NCBI RefSeq assembly: GCF_009765985.1
Contig: NZ_LMUM01000034.1
Span: 97,508 to 161,507 of the forward strand
Length of the DNA stretch: 64,000 nucleotides
Direction of reading: 5' to 3'
From: Acidobacterium sp. S8
Lineage (GTDB): Bacteria; Acidobacteriota; Terriglobia; Terriglobales; Acidobacteriaceae
Positions 8,833 to 18,952 of this stretch are shown here, piece by piece. Both the position numbers and the translations under genes were made by a program. The notes under the pieces were generated by a model. That model did no database searches, had not been told where the DNA came from, and saw nothing but the letters and a program-made list of their open reading frames with translations. Numbering within the stretch: the first letter of the stretch is position 1; every line of letters starts with the position of its first letter.

Positions 8833-9857
8833 TTCAGCAGCCGGATGGCTCCCATCGACGCTGGTTTCGAATGCGCCGACGCATCGGTGCGCGCATGGAT
8901 CTCATCCTTCCTCTCCGCATAGTATTCATAAGCGCGCGTCAGCATCTCTTCATTGGTCACAGTCGGCTGCCATCCCAGCTGTGCTTTCGCCTTGGTCGTG
9001 TCGAAGAGGAAGTCTTCCGCAATCATCTGGTAGTGATAAGGTCCCAGCGGCGATACCTTCAGCACGTGCGCCAGCTTCATCGCCGCCAGCGTCGGACCCT
9101 TCGGCAGCGAACGTACGCGCGATTTGCTTCCCGCCTTGCGAATCACCGCCTCGTACACCTCGCGAAGGGTCTTCACGTTGTCCGAGCCAACGTGAAAGGT
9201 ATCCGATCCCTGATAGTCAAGCGCACGGATGCACGCCGAAGCCAGGTCCTGTGCATAGATGAACTGGTAGCGATTGTCACCCTTGCCGACTACCCAGATC
9301 GTATTGCCGTCGTGCATGAACTCGAAGAGGATGGCAAGCAATCCCAGCCGCCCGCTGTCGATGATCGTAGGACAGCGCAGTGTTACGATGTCGAGCTTGT
9401 CGGTATATTTTGTCAGGCCCTGTTCTGCAGCCAGCTTTGACTTGCCGTAGATCTCGATCGGCTGCGGCGGCTCCGTCTCGGCAACCGGATGCCCCAGGTT
9501 GCTGGCCCATAGACAGTTTGTCGAGATGAAGACCATCTTCTTTACGCCGGCCGTAACACAGGCTTTCGCAAGGTTCAGCGTACCGTCGATATTGGAGGTC
9601 CACAGCTGGTCGCTGTCGATCTTTCCGTGCGCGAGCATCGCCGCACAATGAATGACGCCGTCGAAGCGCTCTTCGTAGAAGACTTTTGCGAGCAGCGCCG
9701 TGTCCCTCAGATCACCCTGCACGCTCTGCAGTCCGGGCAATCGGTCCGTGTCAGGAAGCAGGTCGTAATTCACGCAGGTGTAGCCTTCGGCCAGCAGTCT
9801 GCGTTTGAGTACGCCGCCGAAAAAGCCGGACCCGCCAGTGACAAGAATATGGGGCAT
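8820..9857 (-). CDS. NAD-dependent epimerase/dehydratase (extended SDR)
   Basis: HILVTGGSGFFGGVLKRRLLAEGY Rossmann motif; EIYGKSKLAAEQ active-site YxxxK. Confidence 0.9.
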   Translation of the reverse strand: MPHILVTGGSGFFGGVLKRRLLAEGYTCVNYDLLPDTDRLPGLQSVQGDLRDTALLAKVFYEERFDGVIHCAAMLAHGKIDSDQLWTSNIDGTLNLAKACVTAGVKKMVFISTNCLWASNLGHPVAETEPPQPIEIYGKSKLAAEQGLTKYTDKLDIVTLRCPTIIDSGRLGLLAILFEFMHDGNTIWVVGKGDNRYQFIYAQDLASACIRALDYQGSDTFHVGSDNVKTLREVYEAVIRKAGSKSRVRSLPKGPTLAAMKLAHVLKVSPLGPYHYQMIAEDFLFDTTKAKAQLGWQPTVTNEEMLTRAYEYYAERKDEIHARTDASAHSKPASMGAIRLLKWLS

Positions 9858-10049
9858 TTTTCCCAGTCTACTCTGCCGTCATTCTGACGACCAACGGAAG
9901 GAAGAATCTCAAGCCAGGCCGATTTGGGATTCTTCTCCCATGGCTCAGAATCACGGCTTTCATACTTGATCTACATCAAAGGAAAGCTTAATTCCTGACG
10001 CAAATGTCGGAGCTGCATGCGCTGCGGGCGACGGTGTATCCTCAACACC

Positions 10050-10844
10050 ATGATGCGCATACGTCCTATCTTGGTGTTTCCGATCGCCTCCCTCGCCTTC
10101 ATTGCCTTTCCGCTTTTCGCGCAGCAGGCAGACAAGCCCAAGCCCGAAGACACAGAGGTTTGGGAACCGGTACCGGCAGTGGTGACCCCGGGAGCGACAC
10201 CCACCGCGGCTCCCTCCGACGCGATCATCCTCTTCGACGGTAAGAATGAGGACGAATGGGTATCCGCGCAGGACAAATCTCCAGCCAAATGGATCGTCTC
10301 CGATGGCGTACTGACCGTCAGTAAAGCGCCCGGTGTGGGCAACATCGAAACCAAACGAACATTCAAGAACTATCAACTTCACATCGAGTGGAAGGTCCCT
10401 GAAAATATCACCGGCTCGGGCCAGGCGCGCGGCAACAGCGGTGTTTTTCTTGCCTCTACCGGTCCCGGCGACGATGGATATGAATTGCAGGTTCTCGATT
10501 GCTACAACAACAAAACCTACGTCAATGGAATGGTCGGAAGCATCTACAAGCAGGCTATTCCTCTGGCGAATGCGGCCCGTAAACCCGGAGAATGGCAGAG
10601 CTACGACGTGGTGTGGACCGCGCCGACCTTCAATGAAGATGGTTCTTTGAAAACACCCTCCTATGTCACGGTCTTCTTCAATGGCGTATTGGTAGAGAAC
10701 CATTTCGAGTTGAAAGGCCAAACCCTGTATATCGGAAAGCCTTTCTATAAGAAATACGATTCGGCCCCGATCAAGCTGCAGGCGCACGGCGACCACAGCG
10801 AGCCCCTCAGCTTCCGGAACATCTGGGTGAGAGAGCTGAACTAG
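10050..10844 (+). CDS. DUF1080 (3-keto-disaccharide hydrolase-like) domain secreted protein
   Basis: Signal peptide; IILFDGKNEDEWVS...GNIETKRTFKNYQLHIEWKVPENITGSGQARGNSGVFL...YELQVLDCYNNKTY: DUF1080 hallmarks. Start taken as MMRIRP rather than the track's 10017. Confidence 0.9.
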   Translation: MMRIRPILVFPIASLAFIAFPLFAQQADKPKPEDTEVWEPVPAVVTPGATPTAAPSDAIILFDGKNEDEWVSAQDKSPAKWIVSDGVLTVSKAPGVGNIETKRTFKNYQLHIEWKVPENITGSGQARGNSGVFLASTGPGDDGYELQVLDCYNNKTYVNGMVGSIYKQAIPLANAARKPGEWQSYDVVWTAPTFNEDGSLKTPSYVTVFFNGVLVENHFELKGQTLYIGKPFYKKYDSAPIKLQAHGDHSEPLSFRNIWVRELN

Positions 10845-11025
10845 GCGCTTTTCAGAGACGGCGAACGTGCATGCCTTGCCACAAAACCGGGTCTGGGGTA
10901 GACTAAAGATTCGGCACCAGTATGGGCATCGGTCTGTCTGCTTGCCCGCCCTCCTCGCACAAGCGAAGAACGCAGTTTCAGCGGGCTCTGGTATGCACGA
11001 AAGTTCAGGATTTTTGGAGTGAGTT

Positions 11026-11214
11026 ATGGCTCAGGTCTGCGAAATCTGCGGCAAAGGCCCGCAATTCGGTAATAACATCTCGCACGCGCACAACATCACC
11101 AAGCGGCGCTGGAACGTCAACCTCCGTCCAGTCAAAGCCAAGGTGGAAGGTGGCGCGAAGAAGTTGCGCGTCTGCACCAGCTGCATCAAGAGCGGCAAGG
11201 TCGTCAAAGCTTAA
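11026..11214 (+). CDS. rpmB: 50S ribosomal protein L28
   Basis: [36 protein letters not shown]...[14 protein letters not shown]. Confidence 0.97.
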   Translation: MAQVCEICGKGPQFGNNISHAHNITKRRWNVNLRPVKAKVEGGAKKLRVCTSCIKSGKVVKA

Positions 11215-11234
11215 CCTGCGGATCATTCCGCAAT

Positions 11235-11260
11235 AAAAAGCCCCGGAAACGGGGCTTTTT
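11235..11260. terminator. Bidirectional Rho-independent terminator
   Basis: aaaaagccccggaaacggggcttttt between rpmB (+) and ADOP permease (-). Confidence 0.85.
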
Positions 11261-13684
11261 CTATTCATCCCGCAGCAATTGCGCTGGCTCCGCTAAAAGC
11301 GCTCGCCGCGCCGGAATAGCCGCCGAAAGCAGCCCCACCAGGGCCATCGTCAGCACCGCAGCCAGAATCACCAGCGGGTCCGAGGCCGAAGCTTGGTACA
11401 CAATGCTGGCCAGTACCCAGCTGGCGGTCAGGCCCAGTATTAGCCCGGCCAGCGACCCCGCTCCCAGCAGCAGCGTCGCTCGTCCCAGAGCCGCACGCAA
11501 TACATGCCGGTTCTGCGCACCCAGGGCTACGCGAATACCCAGCTCCCGCATACGCTTCGAGACGGTATAGCTCGCCATTCCGAAGATGCCTGTGATCGCC
11601 AGCATCATGCCCAGCGCTCCCAGAATGCCGAGTGCAACCGTAGCCGCGCGCGCCGGCAGCATCACAAAACTCAACGCGTCAGGCCATGCGCTGAGGCTGA
11701 ACACCGGCAGCGCCGGATCGACGCCCGCAATCGCCTGCCGCATGGCTGGAATGATCTCTGCCCCGCTGCGGTCAGAGCGCGCCAGCAGCACCAGGCTGCT
11801 GTCCCTGCTCTGCGCAAACGGCCGATAGACCACAGGCTTCAGGTCTTCCGCCAGGGTCTCGTACTTGCCGTCTTCGACGACGCCGACGATCTCGGTATTT
11901 TGACCCATCCCCGCCATGTAGAGCTTGCCCACCACGTTCTCGGTTCCGAAGAGCTGTTTTGCAAATGTCCGGTTCACGATGGCGACCTGCGGCGCGTGCT
12001 TGTCGTCATGCACGGTAAAGGCGCGGCCCGCCAGAAGCCTCGTTCCAGCCACGGAGAAATAGTCCGGGGAAACCTTGTAGACGTTAGCGTTGAACTTCAT
12101 CCCTGCGACGCCGAAATCCGTTGTGCCCGGCGCATAGATCGCCGACCCATTCTGATTCAGGCTCAGCGGCGTCGTATCCGAAAACGCCGCTGCGGTCACT
12201 CCCGGAATATGTGCGACGGCATCGAGCAGACGCTGCTGTGCTGCGGGAATATCTGCATCGCCGTATCCGGCAAGATGCAGGTCCATGCTGGCCAGCGTAA
12301 CGCCATCCGGACGAATGCCGATCGGCATGGTAAAAGTGCGCAGCAAACCGCGCAGCGAAACAAACGACGCCGTCACCAGCAGGCAGCAGAGCGCAATCTG
12401 CACCGCCAGCAGAATGTCGCGCAGCGCAAACCTGCGCTGGCCCGCGTCTGTAGCTCCGGCTGCTTTCAACACCTGGTTCGGGTCCGTCTTCCATATCTGG
12501 CGTGCCGGAACCACCCCAAAGAGCACTCCGGTAAACAAGGCCAGCAATACGGCAAAGATATAGATGCCTGCACCCGGCTCGACCAGAAACTGCACCGGAA
12601 TCTCCGACTGCGGACGCCATACCGTGAGCAGGTGCAGCAATTGCGCCGCGGCAAAGGCAGCGACTGCGCCTCCAGCCACTGCCAGCAGCACAGACTCGGT
12701 CAGCAGCTGCCGCAATATCCTCCTGCGGCTGGAGCCGACAGCGATGCGAATGCCCATCTCGCGGGCGCGATCCGCCGAGCGTGCCGCGAACAATCCACCC
12801 AGATTGGCGCAGGCGGCCAGCAACACCAGCAGGGCCAGCCCCATCACTCCATACAGAAAGGCGTGCACCGGCCCGCTCAGCGCATTGCCCAGCAGGCCCG
12901 GCTGCGTCAGCGTCAGGTGCAGCTTCCTGTCATCCTCCGGATATTGCTGTGCCAGCAGCGCGGCTACATTGGCGAGATCGGCTGTAGCCTGCGCAGGCGT
13001 TATCCCGGGTTTGAGCCGTCCAATGTCCCACGAATTGCTGTTTCCGCGGCTGTCGAGCCAGCTGTAGCCTTCGATCTGTTCCTCGTCCTGCACCGGAACC
13101 CATATCTCCGGCCAGAAAAAACGCTCCGTGCCGTTGAAGCTTTGAGGCGCGACTCCAATCACCGTATAGGGCTGTTTGTTCAACCGCACCGTCTTGCCTA
13201 CAACATTCGGATCGCCGCCAAACCGCACCTTCCAGCAGGCATAACTAAGCACGGCATTCGGGCTCCCGTTCTTATTCGCGTCATCGGCAGGATGCAGAAA
13301 GCGGCCCAGCACAGGCTTTATACCGAGCATGTCGAAGTAGTTGCCGCTAACCTCATATCCCCAGACCGGCTGGGCGGTTCCGTTTGCATCGAACCCGATA
13401 CGCGCCAGCCGGTACATTGCCACATTGGAAAATGTGCGGTTGCGGTCTCGGATATCGCGGTAGTTGGGATACGACATGGCGATGCCGCCGGGATGCTGAA
13501 TCTGGAAGATGCGGCTCGCCTCCGGCACCGGCAGCGAATGCAGCACCAGCGCATTGAGCACTCCGAAGACGACGACATTCGCCCCGATAGCCAGTGTGAG
13601 CGTAAGGATGGCGGTCAGAGCAAACCCGGGCGAGCGGCGAAGCTGCCGCAATGTGTAGCGGATATCCTGCAATACCTCGTGCAT
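11261..13684 (-). CDS. ABC transporter permease, acidobacterial duplicated orphan permease (ADOP) type, MacB/FtsX-like
   Basis: MHEVLQDIRYTLRQLRRSPGFALTAILTLTLAIGANVVVFGVLNALVL; two FtsX-like halves. Start taken at the internal MHEVLQ (ORF opens at 13882). Confidence 0.9.
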   Translation of the reverse strand: MHEVLQDIRYTLRQLRRSPGFALTAILTLTLAIGANVVVFGVLNALVLHSLPVPEASRIFQIQHPGGIAMSYPNYRDIRDRNRTFSNVAMYRLARIGFDANGTAQPVWGYEVSGNYFDMLGIKPVLGRFLHPADDANKNGSPNAVLSYACWKVRFGGDPNVVGKTVRLNKQPYTVIGVAPQSFNGTERFFWPEIWVPVQDEEQIEGYSWLDSRGNSNSWDIGRLKPGITPAQATADLANVAALLAQQYPEDDRKLHLTLTQPGLLGNALSGPVHAFLYGVMGLALLVLLAACANLGGLFAARSADRAREMGIRIAVGSSRRRILRQLLTESVLLAVAGGAVAAFAAAQLLHLLTVWRPQSEIPVQFLVEPGAGIYIFAVLLALFTGVLFGVVPARQIWKTDPNQVLKAAGATDAGQRRFALRDILLAVQIALCCLLVTASFVSLRGLLRTFTMPIGIRPDGVTLASMDLHLAGYGDADIPAAQQRLLDAVAHIPGVTAAAFSDTTPLSLNQNGSAIYAPGTTDFGVAGMKFNANVYKVSPDYFSVAGTRLLAGRAFTVHDDKHAPQVAIVNRTFAKQLFGTENVVGKLYMAGMGQNTEIVGVVEDGKYETLAEDLKPVVYRPFAQSRDSSLVLLARSDRSGAEIIPAMRQAIAGVDPALPVFSLSAWPDALSFVMLPARAATVALGILGALGMMLAITGIFGMASYTVSKRMRELGIRVALGAQNRHVLRAALGRATLLLGAGSLAGLILGLTASWVLASIVYQASASDPLVILAAVLTMALVGLLSAAIPARRALLAEPAQLLRDE

Positions 13685-13876
13685 GTAGAGCCCTCGGCAG
13701 AAACTGTCGCCTATCAGATACGGCACGTACAGCACCACACCCAGGTTGGGATGAACGATTGATTCCATGCGGGTTATCGCCCACCTCCTGCATACGCACT
13801 TTGCAGGGTGTTCGATTCCGCATTCATGCGTCCACATGCGGACACCCCTATTCATCGAAAACCTCAGCATTTCTAT

Positions 13877-13906
13877 TGACATGTGACTAAATGGTCACGT
13901 AATGTC
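13877..13906 (+). promoter_or_regulatory. Candidate sigma70 promoter with palindromic operator in the spacer
   Basis: TTGACA (about 13877), palindrome GTGACTAAATGGTCAC (13884-13899), TAATGT (about 13901). Confidence 0.55.
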
Positions 13907-14702
13907 TCTAACCATGGACGACGTCTTCAAAGCGCTGGCTGATCCGACACGACGCAGCCTGCTCGACGAGCTCTTCAAAAAAGACGGACAGACGTTGACT
14001 GAGTTGGAGGAGCGCCTGCCCATGACCCGCTTCGGCGTCATGAAGCACCTCAAACTCCTCGAAGAGGCAGGCCTCGTCGCCACGCGCCGTCGTGGACGCG
14101 AAAAGCTGCACTATCTCAATGCCATTCCTATCCGGCTCATTCATGACCGCTGGGTGAGCAAATACACCGAGCCCTGGGTAGAAACCCTCGCCAACCTCAA
14201 ACACACATTGGAGAGCAAAACCATGGAAAAAGTATTCGAAATCTATATCAAGACCACGCCTGAACGCCTCTGGAAGGCGATCACGGATGCCGAAATGCGG
14301 AAAAAATATAACTTCGGACTAACAGTGACATCCGACTGGACTGTCGGATCGACTTACAAAGGCGTCGGCGGAGAAACGACGATCCTCGAAGGGGAAAACC
14401 TGGAGGTTGATCCACCACGGAAGCTGGTGCAAACCTTCCGCGCACTTTGGGGTGAGGACGTGAAGAGTGAGGGTACGTCCCGCGTAACGTGGGAGATTGT
14501 GCCGGTCGCTGACTCCTGCCTGCTTAAAGTGACGCACGATCAGCTTCACGAGGGTGCCAACAATCAGTTGTATGGCGGCTGGCCGATGATTCTCTCCGGC
14601 ATCAAAACGCTGCTGGAAACAGGAGAGCTGCTCACCACACCAGGATCGCTGATGTGGGTAGAAAACTCACAGCAACCTTCGCAGGTATGCGGCACAAGAT
14701 AG
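13902..14702 (+). CDS. ArsR-family HTH regulator fused to SRPBCC/AHSA1 domain
   Basis: MDDVFKALADPTRRSLLDELFKKDGQTLTELEERLPMTRFGVMKHLKLLEEAGLV (ArsR wHTH) then FEIYIKTTPERLWKAITDAEMRKKYNFG...LVQTFRALW (AHSA1). Confidence 0.9.
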   Translation: MSLTMDDVFKALADPTRRSLLDELFKKDGQTLTELEERLPMTRFGVMKHLKLLEEAGLVATRRRGREKLHYLNAIPIRLIHDRWVSKYTEPWVETLANLKHTLESKTMEKVFEIYIKTTPERLWKAITDAEMRKKYNFGLTVTSDWTVGSTYKGVGGETTILEGENLEVDPPRKLVQTFRALWGEDVKSEGTSRVTWEIVPVADSCLLKVTHDQLHEGANNQLYGGWPMILSGIKTLLETGELLTTPGSLMWVENSQQPSQVCGTR

Positions 14703-14771
14703 CAAATTGCCGAGGCAGGGAAATCGTATGGCACGGTTTCCCACCGCCTCTGTTTGATCATCGGTCTTCAG

Positions 14772-16302
14772 CTAGTTGCATTTCTGAATATGGCCGCCGA
14801 TCGAAAACTGTATATCGACCTGATTGCCGGTTCCTTTGAAAGGAGGACACACACTCGCTAAACCTTTTGGGCCGGAAGCTTGCGCCCAACTGTTGAGGAT
14901 GACATGGACATTCGTGATAGTGAACTGAGAGTTTTGTGCACTAAACGAGCCCCAGATTGGGCTCTGTTTTGAAACGGCTGCTTTATCGACGATATGAAAA
15001 TTTTCAAATGTCACTTGCTGATAAGGGGCCTGCGGAAATCGAATGGCGGGATATACATCATGCAGAAAAGACGAATCGTAAGTAGCGTCGACATTAGATA
15101 TCTTTAGATTTTTGCTGGTCAGCAAATCCAGAAACCCGTCGGGACGGTATGACTTATATCCATCCACTACAACGTCGATTCCGCCGATTTTGAGCGAGTT
15201 GGCATATCCGCTGCCCGGGTCAGAGCCGCCCTTATCGCGGGCCGTTCCAACGCGAATGCCATAGTCGATCACATCGGTGATGCGAATATTGCGATTTTCG
15301 AGTCCGGCCTGCGTCGGGAGGTAGTTCAGGTAAAAGAGATGCGGTGGAGCAAACCATTTTCCGATGCCTCCTACGTTTCCACCCTGGTCATCCTGCACGT
15401 CGCCATACCGGTGTGCTCGCACATGCTCAAAGACCGTGTTCTGGAATGATCCCTGCCATCCCATGTAATACCCGTCCAGGTCAATATTGGAAAATGTGAC
15501 ATTGCTGGGAACTGAATAAAACTCTGATGTGATGGGTAACTGATGCGAAGCCGTTTGATTGCCGTTATAGCTCCCGATCGATGAGCAGATCATAGGAATA
15601 AACTGGCTGCCTTTGGCCTGCGGCGCAACAAAACATTTTGAGATTCCGGACCTCCAGATCCTTTACCGCACCAACGAGAAAGAAGATCGCAGAAGTATTC
15701 GTGTATCCGGCCCACGGTGCGGCTGCCTGGACAAAATGGATTCCTCGATTCGCTGCCAGCCATGCGGTCAGGCTGCGGTCACTGAAGGCAGGGGACGGTT
15801 CGTAATTCTGGCTATGCGATAGAATCCCTTTCTCGTAATAGCCTCCGACCTTCTGATTGACAGGCAATTGACCCGTATATTGCACGTTCCAGCTCAGCAG
15901 GCGAATCTTTGAACTATTGGCGATGATGAACGCGGGGATATGCACATTGTCCACTTTGAACAGTCCATTTTGGGTGAACTGTACAGTGGTTCCGTTATCG
16001 ATGTATATGGGGCGGTCAATGTCATATCCCACGTGGATAAATACCGGGCAATCCACTGTCAGCGTGAACGCGCCATTCTTCGCCGCGGCGAAGGCCGCTA
16101 TCACGCCCGCATCATCATCTGTCTTGCCGTCGCAGTGAACCCAACTATGTATCGAACGGCTTGTTGTGGCGCCGGACTGTGCGTGTGCCGCCGCAATCAT
16201 GGCAGGAAAGAGGAACACAGGCACAAGGATCGAGCAAATCAGGCATAGCTGAAATAGAAGCTTTTTCACGATTCGGTCTCCTGTAGATTTCATGATCACC
16301 AT
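14772..16302 (-). pseudogene. Secreted parallel beta-helix (pectate lyase/GH28-like) protein, frameshifted
   Basis: Two ORFs (16302-15565 and 15593-14772) form one protein: signal peptide, beta-helix rungs; one extra base in the TTTT run at 15636-15639 breaks the frame. Confidence 0.7.
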
Positions 16303-16368
16303 CCTGCGCCCTTCAGGGCGTCGCCGTGCGCTGATGCCTGATACCGAGAGAGAAAGCCGAATCCACCC

Positions 16369-16638
16369 TCAGTGAGCGAATCTCTCTGCGGTGCGGGCCT
16401 TGGCTTTTTCGGCTTCTTCTTCTCGGTTCTTTGGCGGTGCGGTTGTTTCAAGCGAGCGCAGCAACCGTGTTGCAGCAGCAGCTACTTGGTCAATCGCATC
16501 GTTGAAAGCATCTTCATTCACCTTCGAGGGCTTGTTGAATCCGCTGATCTTTCGTACGAACTGCAGCGAAGCGGCTCGAATCTCCTCGTCAGTGACAGGC
16601 GGATCGAAGTTGAAGAGGTTTTTGACGTTTCGACACAT
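16369..16638 (-). CDS. DUF2277 domain-containing protein
   Basis: MCRNVKNLFNFDPPVTDEEIRAASLQFVRKISGFNKPSKVNEDAFNDAIDQVAAAATRLLRSL. Confidence 0.85.
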   Translation of the reverse strand: MCRNVKNLFNFDPPVTDEEIRAASLQFVRKISGFNKPSKVNEDAFNDAIDQVAAAATRLLRSLETTAPPKNREEEAEKAKARTAERFAH

Positions 16639-17052
16639 GGCTGGCCTCTTGTCTGAGTCTGACTGAAGGCATGTGAGCGGTCAATTCCCTAAAGACGGTA
16701 GAATGAAAATGCCCGCACGAACTTCTGCGGCCTGAGATTACATCGCAGCAACTCCACAGAACGGCGTTGCACCAAGGCACGAGACGCGCGTCTGAATGAT
16801 TATCTGACCCCAATTAAGCATCCGGCACTAGGCAAAATAGGCCTGGAAGCGACCTTCGGTGATTGACCCGAACCCCGATAACCAGTAAACTAATTAAGTT
16901 TGGCGATCCTGCCTGTTGCCCCGTGCGCATAGTCGTCTGGCGCTTTCAGCTCACCGCGTTTTTCGGTTAGAGCATCGGTGCCCGAGGCAAGCATGTATCT
17001 GCCCAGCTTCAATGAGTTTACGCGCCTTTTTACGAGGGCCGTTGGAGGATTT

Positions 17053-17382
17053 ATGTACGCGGTCATCCGCACTGGTGGTAAACAGTATCGTGTCGCTCCG
17101 GGCGACGTGGTGAAAATTGAGAAGGCGGCCGCGAACGAGAACGGCACCGTCGAGTTTAGCGATGTGCTGGCATTTTCCGGCGATGCGGGTGCGGTGTCCA
17201 AGCCTGAATCGGCGAAGGTAATTGCCACTGTACTCGGCGATGGCCGTGGCGACAAGATCCTGGTCTTCCACTATAAGCGGAAGAAGCAGTACAAGAAGCT
17301 GCAGGGACACCGTCAGGCGTTCACACAGGTTCGCATCAACGAAATCCAGGTCGACGGTACGACCTATAGCGCCCAGAAGTAA
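17053..17382 (+). CDS. rplU: 50S ribosomal protein L21
   Basis: MYAVIRTGGKQYRVAPGDVVKIEK...YKRKKQYKKLQGHRQAFTQVRINEI. Start at internal ATG 17053. Confidence 0.97.
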   Translation: MYAVIRTGGKQYRVAPGDVVKIEKAAANENGTVEFSDVLAFSGDAGAVSKPESAKVIATVLGDGRGDKILVFHYKRKKQYKKLQGHRQAFTQVRINEIQVDGTTYSAQK

Positions 17383-17431
17383 GCTGGCGCAAAATTTTGA
17401 AGGCCAGTGCAGCTGGCGTGAGGATTAAGAA

Positions 17432-17695
17432 ATGGCACATAAAAAAGGTGGCGGAAGTTCTAATAACGGGCGCGATTCTAACGCGCAGCGACTGGGCGTC
17501 AAGGCCTTCGGTGGCGAGTTGGTCACTGGCGGGTCGATTATCGTGCGCCAGCGCGGCACACGGCTAAAGCCAGGCCTCAACGTGGGTCGTGGCAGCGATG
17601 ACACGCTCTTTGCCAAGATTGACGGTAAGGTGAAATTCGTCGACCGTGGGCGCATGGGTCGTTTTGTGGCCATCGAGCCAATCGTGGCTGAGTAA
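17432..17695 (+). CDS. rpmA: 50S ribosomal protein L27
   Basis: [43 protein letters not shown]. Confidence 0.97.
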   Translation: MAHKKGGGSSNNGRDSNAQRLGVKAFGGELVTGGSIIVRQRGTRLKPGLNVGRGSDDTLFAKIDGKVKFVDRGRMGRFVAIEPIVAE

Positions 17696-17710
17696 GCCTT
17701 CTTTCTATAA

Positions 17711-17741
17711 AAGGCCGGAGCACATTGCTCCGGCCTTTTGC
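17711..17741 (+). terminator. Rho-independent terminator after rplU-rpmA
   Basis: aaaaggccggagcacattgctccggcctttt. Confidence 0.85.
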
Positions 17742-17770
17742 GTTGGGTGTAACAAATTTCCCTGTGGAAC

Positions 17771-17803
17771 AAAAAGAGCCCCGGAAAAATACTCCGGGGC
17801 TTG
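17771..17803 (-). terminator. Rho-independent terminator for the minus-strand membrane protein gene
   Basis: Reverse strand reads agccccggagtatttttccggggctcttttt. Confidence 0.75.
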
Positions 17804-17823
17804 TCGTTTCCAAAACTTGTGGA

Positions 17824-18690
17824 TTAGCCGCCGCCCACTGAATTCTTAGCAAGTACCCTGTCTACTACGCTTTCCACATTCTGCAGGAAGCCGCTCTGTT
17901 GCATGGCAGGTTGTGGCTGAGTGTTCGGACCCAGTTCCTGCGCCAAATCGTTCCACTGCGACAGGGTAGACGAGACGGCAGCTACGTCCTTCTGCTCTCT
18001 TCGCGCTTCAGGGATAAACATGTAGGCGATCCAGATCGCAAGAGCAACAAGGGTGGCGATTCCGCCTGCGTTATAGGTCCACACGCGCAGGCCGGCAACG
18101 CTGAAGGCCGAAGCGACCAATTCTGCGGCCGCCATAACTCCGCTTCCCAGGCAGATACCAAATCCCCAGCTGCGATAAGACTGGCCGAGAGAATGGGCGC
18201 ATACCACCAGCAGAGACAACAGGCAGAGCACCAGGATGCTCATTCCGCTGCTGATGCTTGCGGCGACAGCGGGCAGGTGTGCCCCGGCCGGCAGGGCCGC
18301 GAAATCGATGCTGACCGAAAGTACGGAGATCCCGAGCGAAACCACGGCTGCCCAGCGGAAGAGAATCGAGCCCACCCGGCTGAGGCCGGGCAATGGCGCC
18401 ATGATGGAAAGGAAAATATCCCGCAGGGCAAAATACATTGCGACACAGCCAGCAATATATACAACCCAATAAGCTGCGGAAAATGCGCTCGTCTTTAGAA
18501 ACGCGCCCGGAATGATCTGCGGCGCATGGCTGATTCCTAACAAAAGGAATGCGCCGAATGTGCGAATCGCAAGAAAAACCTGAAAGGCGGGGAAAGAAGC
18601 CCTGCTCTTGAAACGAAGAGGAAAACAGAGAGCCGTCGCCCAAAGAAGGGGCTCAAGGTAGGACATCGCCGTGATGGGGGTAAAATTCAT
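17824..18690 (-). CDS. Multi-TM hypothetical membrane protein
   Basis: About seven hydrophobic segments. Start taken near internal MNFTPITAMSYLEP (ORF opens at 18771). Confidence 0.65.
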   Translation of the reverse strand: MNFTPITAMSYLEPLLWATALCFPLRFKSRASFPAFQVFLAIRTFGAFLLLGISHAPQIIPGAFLKTSAFSAAYWVVYIAGCVAMYFALRDIFLSIMAPLPGLSRVGSILFRWAAVVSLGISVLSVSIDFAALPAGAHLPAVAASISSGMSILVLCLLSLLVVCAHSLGQSYRSWGFGICLGSGVMAAAELVASAFSVAGLRVWTYNAGGIATLVALAIWIAYMFIPEARREQKDVAAVSSTLSQWNDLAQELGPNTQPQPAMQQSGFLQNVESVVDRVLAKNSVGGG

Positions 18691-18952
18691 GCGCTGGTCC
18701 AAGCCACTGTATTCGACAATAATGCGAGATACGTCCGGCAACAAGACTGACTTTCCACAAAGTAGTAACACTCAAATTGTTACTAAAGCATGGATCATCA
18801 ATCGGATGAGCCGCATATCTATTGGTTGCTGGTTGCGGTCTAGGATGCCCTTTAGTCATACATTGTTGTCCTGCCGGGATGAAAAATATGTCCATTTCCG
18901 CGCTGCCAGCCATCATTGATTTGCGGTAACCTGTTGGCCGGGGCCGCATACC

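Noticed and set aside
11504-13762. 752-aa plus-strand ORF antisense to the ADOP permease
   Set aside because: Composition is His/Arg/Gln-rich and typical of antisense reading of a GC-rich gene; the opposite strand encodes a clear FtsX-like permease.
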